A DNA stretch of 7,602 bases from Pseudomonadota bacterium (GTDB taxonomy: Bacteria > Pseudomonadota > Gammaproteobacteria > Halothiobacillales > Halothiobacillaceae). A model generated the notes under the pieces. That model ran no database searches and was not told the origin of the DNA. It worked only from the letters and a program-made list of their open reading frames with translations. Both the position numbers and the translations under genes were made by a program. Positions 6,111-7,602 of the stretch are shown here, one piece after another (within the stretch, counting starts at the first letter, position 1; each line of letters starts with the position of its first letter). The stretch is taken from contig JAJYPA010000400.1 of the NCBI GenBank assembly GCA_021795795.1, forward strand, positions 1 through 7,602. The letters are read 5' to 3'.

Positions 6111-6323
6111 GAGGGTGTCCACTAAAATGCGCCTTGTATATCCCCACCCCGGCAGGGTTGTTGGCGTAGCCCGCCCGCCGCAAGGCTTCCAAGCAAAACG
6201 AAAAACCGGCTGGCCGCTCACGGCCAGCCCCCCGCCACCGCGCTCACGCGGCAAGGTCCGACTCTCGGCCAGGATCGACCGCACCAGGCATCGAGGTCGG
6301 GCGAGAATCGGCCATATTTGCCC
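6111..6323. repeat. Direct repeat with terminator hairpin, copy 1
   Basis: This segment is about 80-90 percent identical by eye to 6973-7199. Shared landmarks are GAGGGTG at the left edge, ACTAAAATGCGCCTTGTATA, GCTTCCAAGCAAAACGAAAA, the hairpin GGCTGGCC/GGCCAGCC, the second hairpin CCGCG-ctca-CGCGG, GTCCGACTCTCGGCCAGGAT and GGCCATATTTGCCC at the right edge. It lacks a 15-22 base internal duplication seen in copy 2. The stretch 6324-6575 after it holds no convincing gene. Confidence 0.85.
6195..6229 (-). terminator. Minus-strand terminator in repeat copy 1
   Basis: On the minus strand GGCTGGCC and GGCCAGCC (8-bp stem, 6-base loop; plus coordinates 6208-6229) are followed by GG and then TTTTTCGTTTT (6205-6195). 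This is a strong rho-independent terminator shape. It would end transcripts coming from the minus strand to the right. Confidence 0.65.
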
Positions 6324-6459
6324 GCTGAGGGCATCTTGAGGAGTGGGGTGGTAGGGTGGGATCGCCGGGAGCACGCACGCTGCCCGCATCCGCCAACAGA
6401 CAAGAACAGGAACCACACCCATGGTTAGACCAGGGCCAGTGAGCGTCAACCTACCCCAT

Positions 6460-6473
6460 AGAACAACGGTTCT
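6460..6473. other. Short inverted repeat
   Basis: AGAAC (6460-6464) and GTTCT (6469-6473) form a 5-bp hairpin with a 4-base loop, in a stretch with no gene. It could be a small operator or chance. Confidence 0.25.
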
Positions 6474-6575
6474 TCTATAGGCTTTAAGTTACACATTCCG
6501 GATATTTACGATGGGGGTATTTCTGATTATTTTTTCCCAAACGGGGACTTCCCAAGGAAATATCATTTGCACCGA

Positions 6576-6812
6576 TCAGGTCCACCACTTCGGTGCCGAA
6601 GGTATAGACTCTTGCACAAACTGCACAAAAAGCGCGGAGTGCGGGTGCGCTTTATCTTGCATTATACAAAACAGGTATCTTTCTGCAAGAACTCTCCTGG
6701 GTTGCACTCTCCATTCATCAGAAGTGTTTACACCGATACGCGGGGAGTTATTCCATTCTAAACCATCTTTGGCGGATAAATAAAGTACGAAACAATTTGC
6801 GGTGTTTTTCAT
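6576..6812 (-). CDS. Possible small hypothetical protein, 78 aa
   Basis: An ATG at 6812 on the minus strand opens a 78-codon frame (MKNTANCFVLYLSAKDGLEW...) ending at 6576. The region is less GC-rich than the flanks. The amino-acid composition is plausible for a small cytoplasmic protein, with no recognised domain. The ribosome binding site is poor. The minus-strand terminator at 6229-6195 lies some 350 bases further on and could serve it. The overlapping plus-strand frame (6511-6783) is Cys-rich and less convincing. Confidence 0.3.
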   Translation of the reverse strand: MKNTANCFVLYLSAKDGLEWNNSPRIGVNTSDEWRVQPRRVLAERYLFCIMQDKAHPHSALFVQFVQESIPSAPKWWT

Positions 6813-6987
6813 CCGTTGTGGGTGGCAAGGGATTTTCCTATTCGGAACTGTGAGGGGCTTTTCCCAGGTCGAAAAACGCGCCCAGGCGCGGGCTATGCGC
6901 GATGGCGGGTCATCCTTCCGCCAGATCGCGGCCGAGATCGGCGTCCATCACCGCACGATCCAGAAGTGGTGTGAGGGTGGCGACTAA
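6802..6987 (+). pseudogene. Helix-turn-helix fragment (homeodomain-like)
   Basis: The last 38 or so residues of this 61-codon frame, from EKRAQARAMRDGGSSFRQIA to the end, form a clear helix-turn-helix: a helix with AMRDGG, then SSFRQIAAEIGV, then HHRTIQKWCEGG. This pattern occurs at the C-terminus of resolvases and in transposases and terminase-like proteins. The N-terminal part looks non-coding, and GTG 6802 has no good ribosome binding site. I therefore read it as the tail of a lost recombinase or replication gene. Its stop codon falls at 6985-6987, within the left edge of repeat copy 2. It could instead be a tiny DNA-binding protein starting at GTG 6850 or ATG 6894. Confidence 0.4.
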
Positions 6988-7199
6988 AATGCGCCTTGTA
7001 TAGCCCCCCGGAGGGTAGGGCGTAGCCCGCCTGCTGCAAGGCTTCCAAGCAAAACGAAAAACCGGCTGGCCGCTCACGGCCAGGCCCCGCAGCCGCGCTC
7101 ACGCGGCAAGGTCCGACTCTCGGCCAGGATCGGCCGCACCAGGCGTCGAGATCGAGGCCACCGGCATCGAGGTCGGGCGGAAACCGGCCATATTTGCCC
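6973..7199. repeat. Direct repeat with terminator hairpin, copy 2
   Basis: This is the second copy of the 6111-6323 repeat, 862 bases further on and in the same orientation. It has an extra GAGATCGAGGCCACCGGC-like stretch near 7147-7164, so the motif GGC(G/A)TCGAG(G/A)TCG occurs twice. It covers most of the sequence after the stop of the KfrA-like gene on the minus strand. Confidence 0.85.
7051..7083 (-). terminator. Minus-strand terminator in repeat copy 2, after the KfrA-like gene
   Basis: On the minus strand CTGGCC/GGCCAG (plus coordinates 7066-7071 and 7078-7083) form a hairpin followed by TTTTTCGTTTT (7061-7051). It lies about 165 bases downstream of the stop at 7247 and probably ends the KfrA-like transcript. 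Confidence 0.65.
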
Positions 7200-7246
7200 T
7201 CAGAGCGATTTTCTCGATCGGGGTAGGGTCCACAGCAGGGATGCGG

Positions 7247-7602
7247 TTATTTCTCGCCTCTCCCGGCCCCGGAAGGTTTCCGCGGTTGCCATTCCGAGAT
7301 CACCCGTTGCAACGCCTCGACCTGCCCGCGCAACTCGGCGGCGGTTTCTCGGGCTTCTGTGGTCTCCTGTCGCCGTCGCTCGATCTCCTGCCGCTGCTCC
7401 TCGATGGCCCTGGTCAGTTCAGCGAGTTTAGCCTCCATGGCTTGGATTTCGATCCTAGCCTGATCCAGCTCTGACGCCAGGCTATCGGCCAGCTCTGCGG
7501 CTTCGGCGCGTTCCTGTTCCAACTCCTGCCGCGCCGCCTCCAGGGCGGCTCGTTCCGCCTGGAGTTTTTCGTGGGCCAGGGCGGAGGCCTGCGCCCACAG
7601 GG
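7247..7602 (-). CDS. KfrA-like coiled-coil plasmid protein, C-terminal part
   Basis: The minus-strand frame stays open from the right edge to a TAA at 7247, giving about 118 residues of a gene whose start lies outside the window. The protein is an almost unbroken coiled coil rich in Ala, Glu, Gln and Arg (for example ALAHEKLQAERAALEAARQE and EEQRQEIERRRQETTEARE), ending in a basic tail with KPSGAGRGEK. The opening LWAQASALAHEKLQAER resembles the point where KfrA proteins pass from their DNA-binding N-terminal domain into the coiled coil. KfrA is an autoregulated plasmid protein linked to stable inheritance in IncP-type plasmids. The DNA-binding domain is not visible here, so another coiled-coil protein remains possible. 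A terminator lies in the following repeat. Confidence 0.6.
   Translation of the reverse strand, partial: LWAQASALAHEKLQAERAALEAARQELEQERAEAAELADSLASELDQARIEIQAMEAKLAELTRAIEEQRQEIERRRQETTEARETAAELRGQVEALQRVISEWQPRKPSGAGRGEK

Noticed and set aside
6511..6783. Cys-rich 90-aa plus-strand frame
   Set aside because: Composition is odd, there is no ribosome binding site or recognised motif, and it is antisense to a slightly better minus-strand frame.
1..7602. tRNA, rRNA or CRISPR arrays
   Set aside because: No tRNA-like T-arm and acceptor pairing, no rRNA signature, and no regularly spaced short repeats were seen.

Overview
The window reads as accessory, plasmid-like DNA from a moderately GC-rich proteobacterium. 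The evidence is a KfrA-like coiled-coil gene entering from the right edge, several non-coding direct repeats, and a compact restriction-modification (R-M) defence operon. I cannot identify the species from sequence alone.

Bases 1-1157 are mostly non-coding. Two diverged direct repeats (about 294-515 and 931-1082) flank one small minus-strand gene (578-832, 84 aa, function unknown) that has its own promoter and ribosome binding site. The left edge may hold the first codons of a minus-strand gene.

Bases 1117-5862 form one plus-strand defence operon. Two adjacent perfect inverted repeats (1117-1133 and 1132-1148) sit just upstream of a small ribbon-helix-helix regulator (1158-1373). Then come a Vsr-type mismatch endonuclease (1374-1781), a C5-cytosine DNA methyltransferase (1774-2970), an FRG-domain protein (2960-3712), a DUF262 protein (3709-4788), a short stretch with two tiny ORFs (4789-4958), and a GIY-YIG restriction endonuclease of the Eco29kI family (4958-5725). 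Most genes overlap or abut by a few bases, which implies co-transcription and translational coupling. A rho-independent terminator follows at 5836-5862. The methyltransferase and the GIY-YIG enzyme form a type II R-M pair, perhaps cutting CCGCGG as Eco29kI does. Vsr would repair the T:G mismatches that cytosine methylation produces, and the ribbon-helix-helix protein probably controls the operon. FRG and DUF262 are inserted between the M and R genes and may add a second layer of defence.

Bases 5863-7602 look like plasmid backbone or rearranged DNA. There are two roughly 215-225 bp direct repeats (6111-6323 and 6973-7199), each carrying a strong minus-strand terminator hairpin. Between and beside them are short uncertain ORFs: a small minus-strand protein with a Cys pair, a small AT-richer minus-strand ORF, and a helix-turn-helix fragment. 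The 3' part of the KfrA-like gene (7247 to the edge) closes the window.
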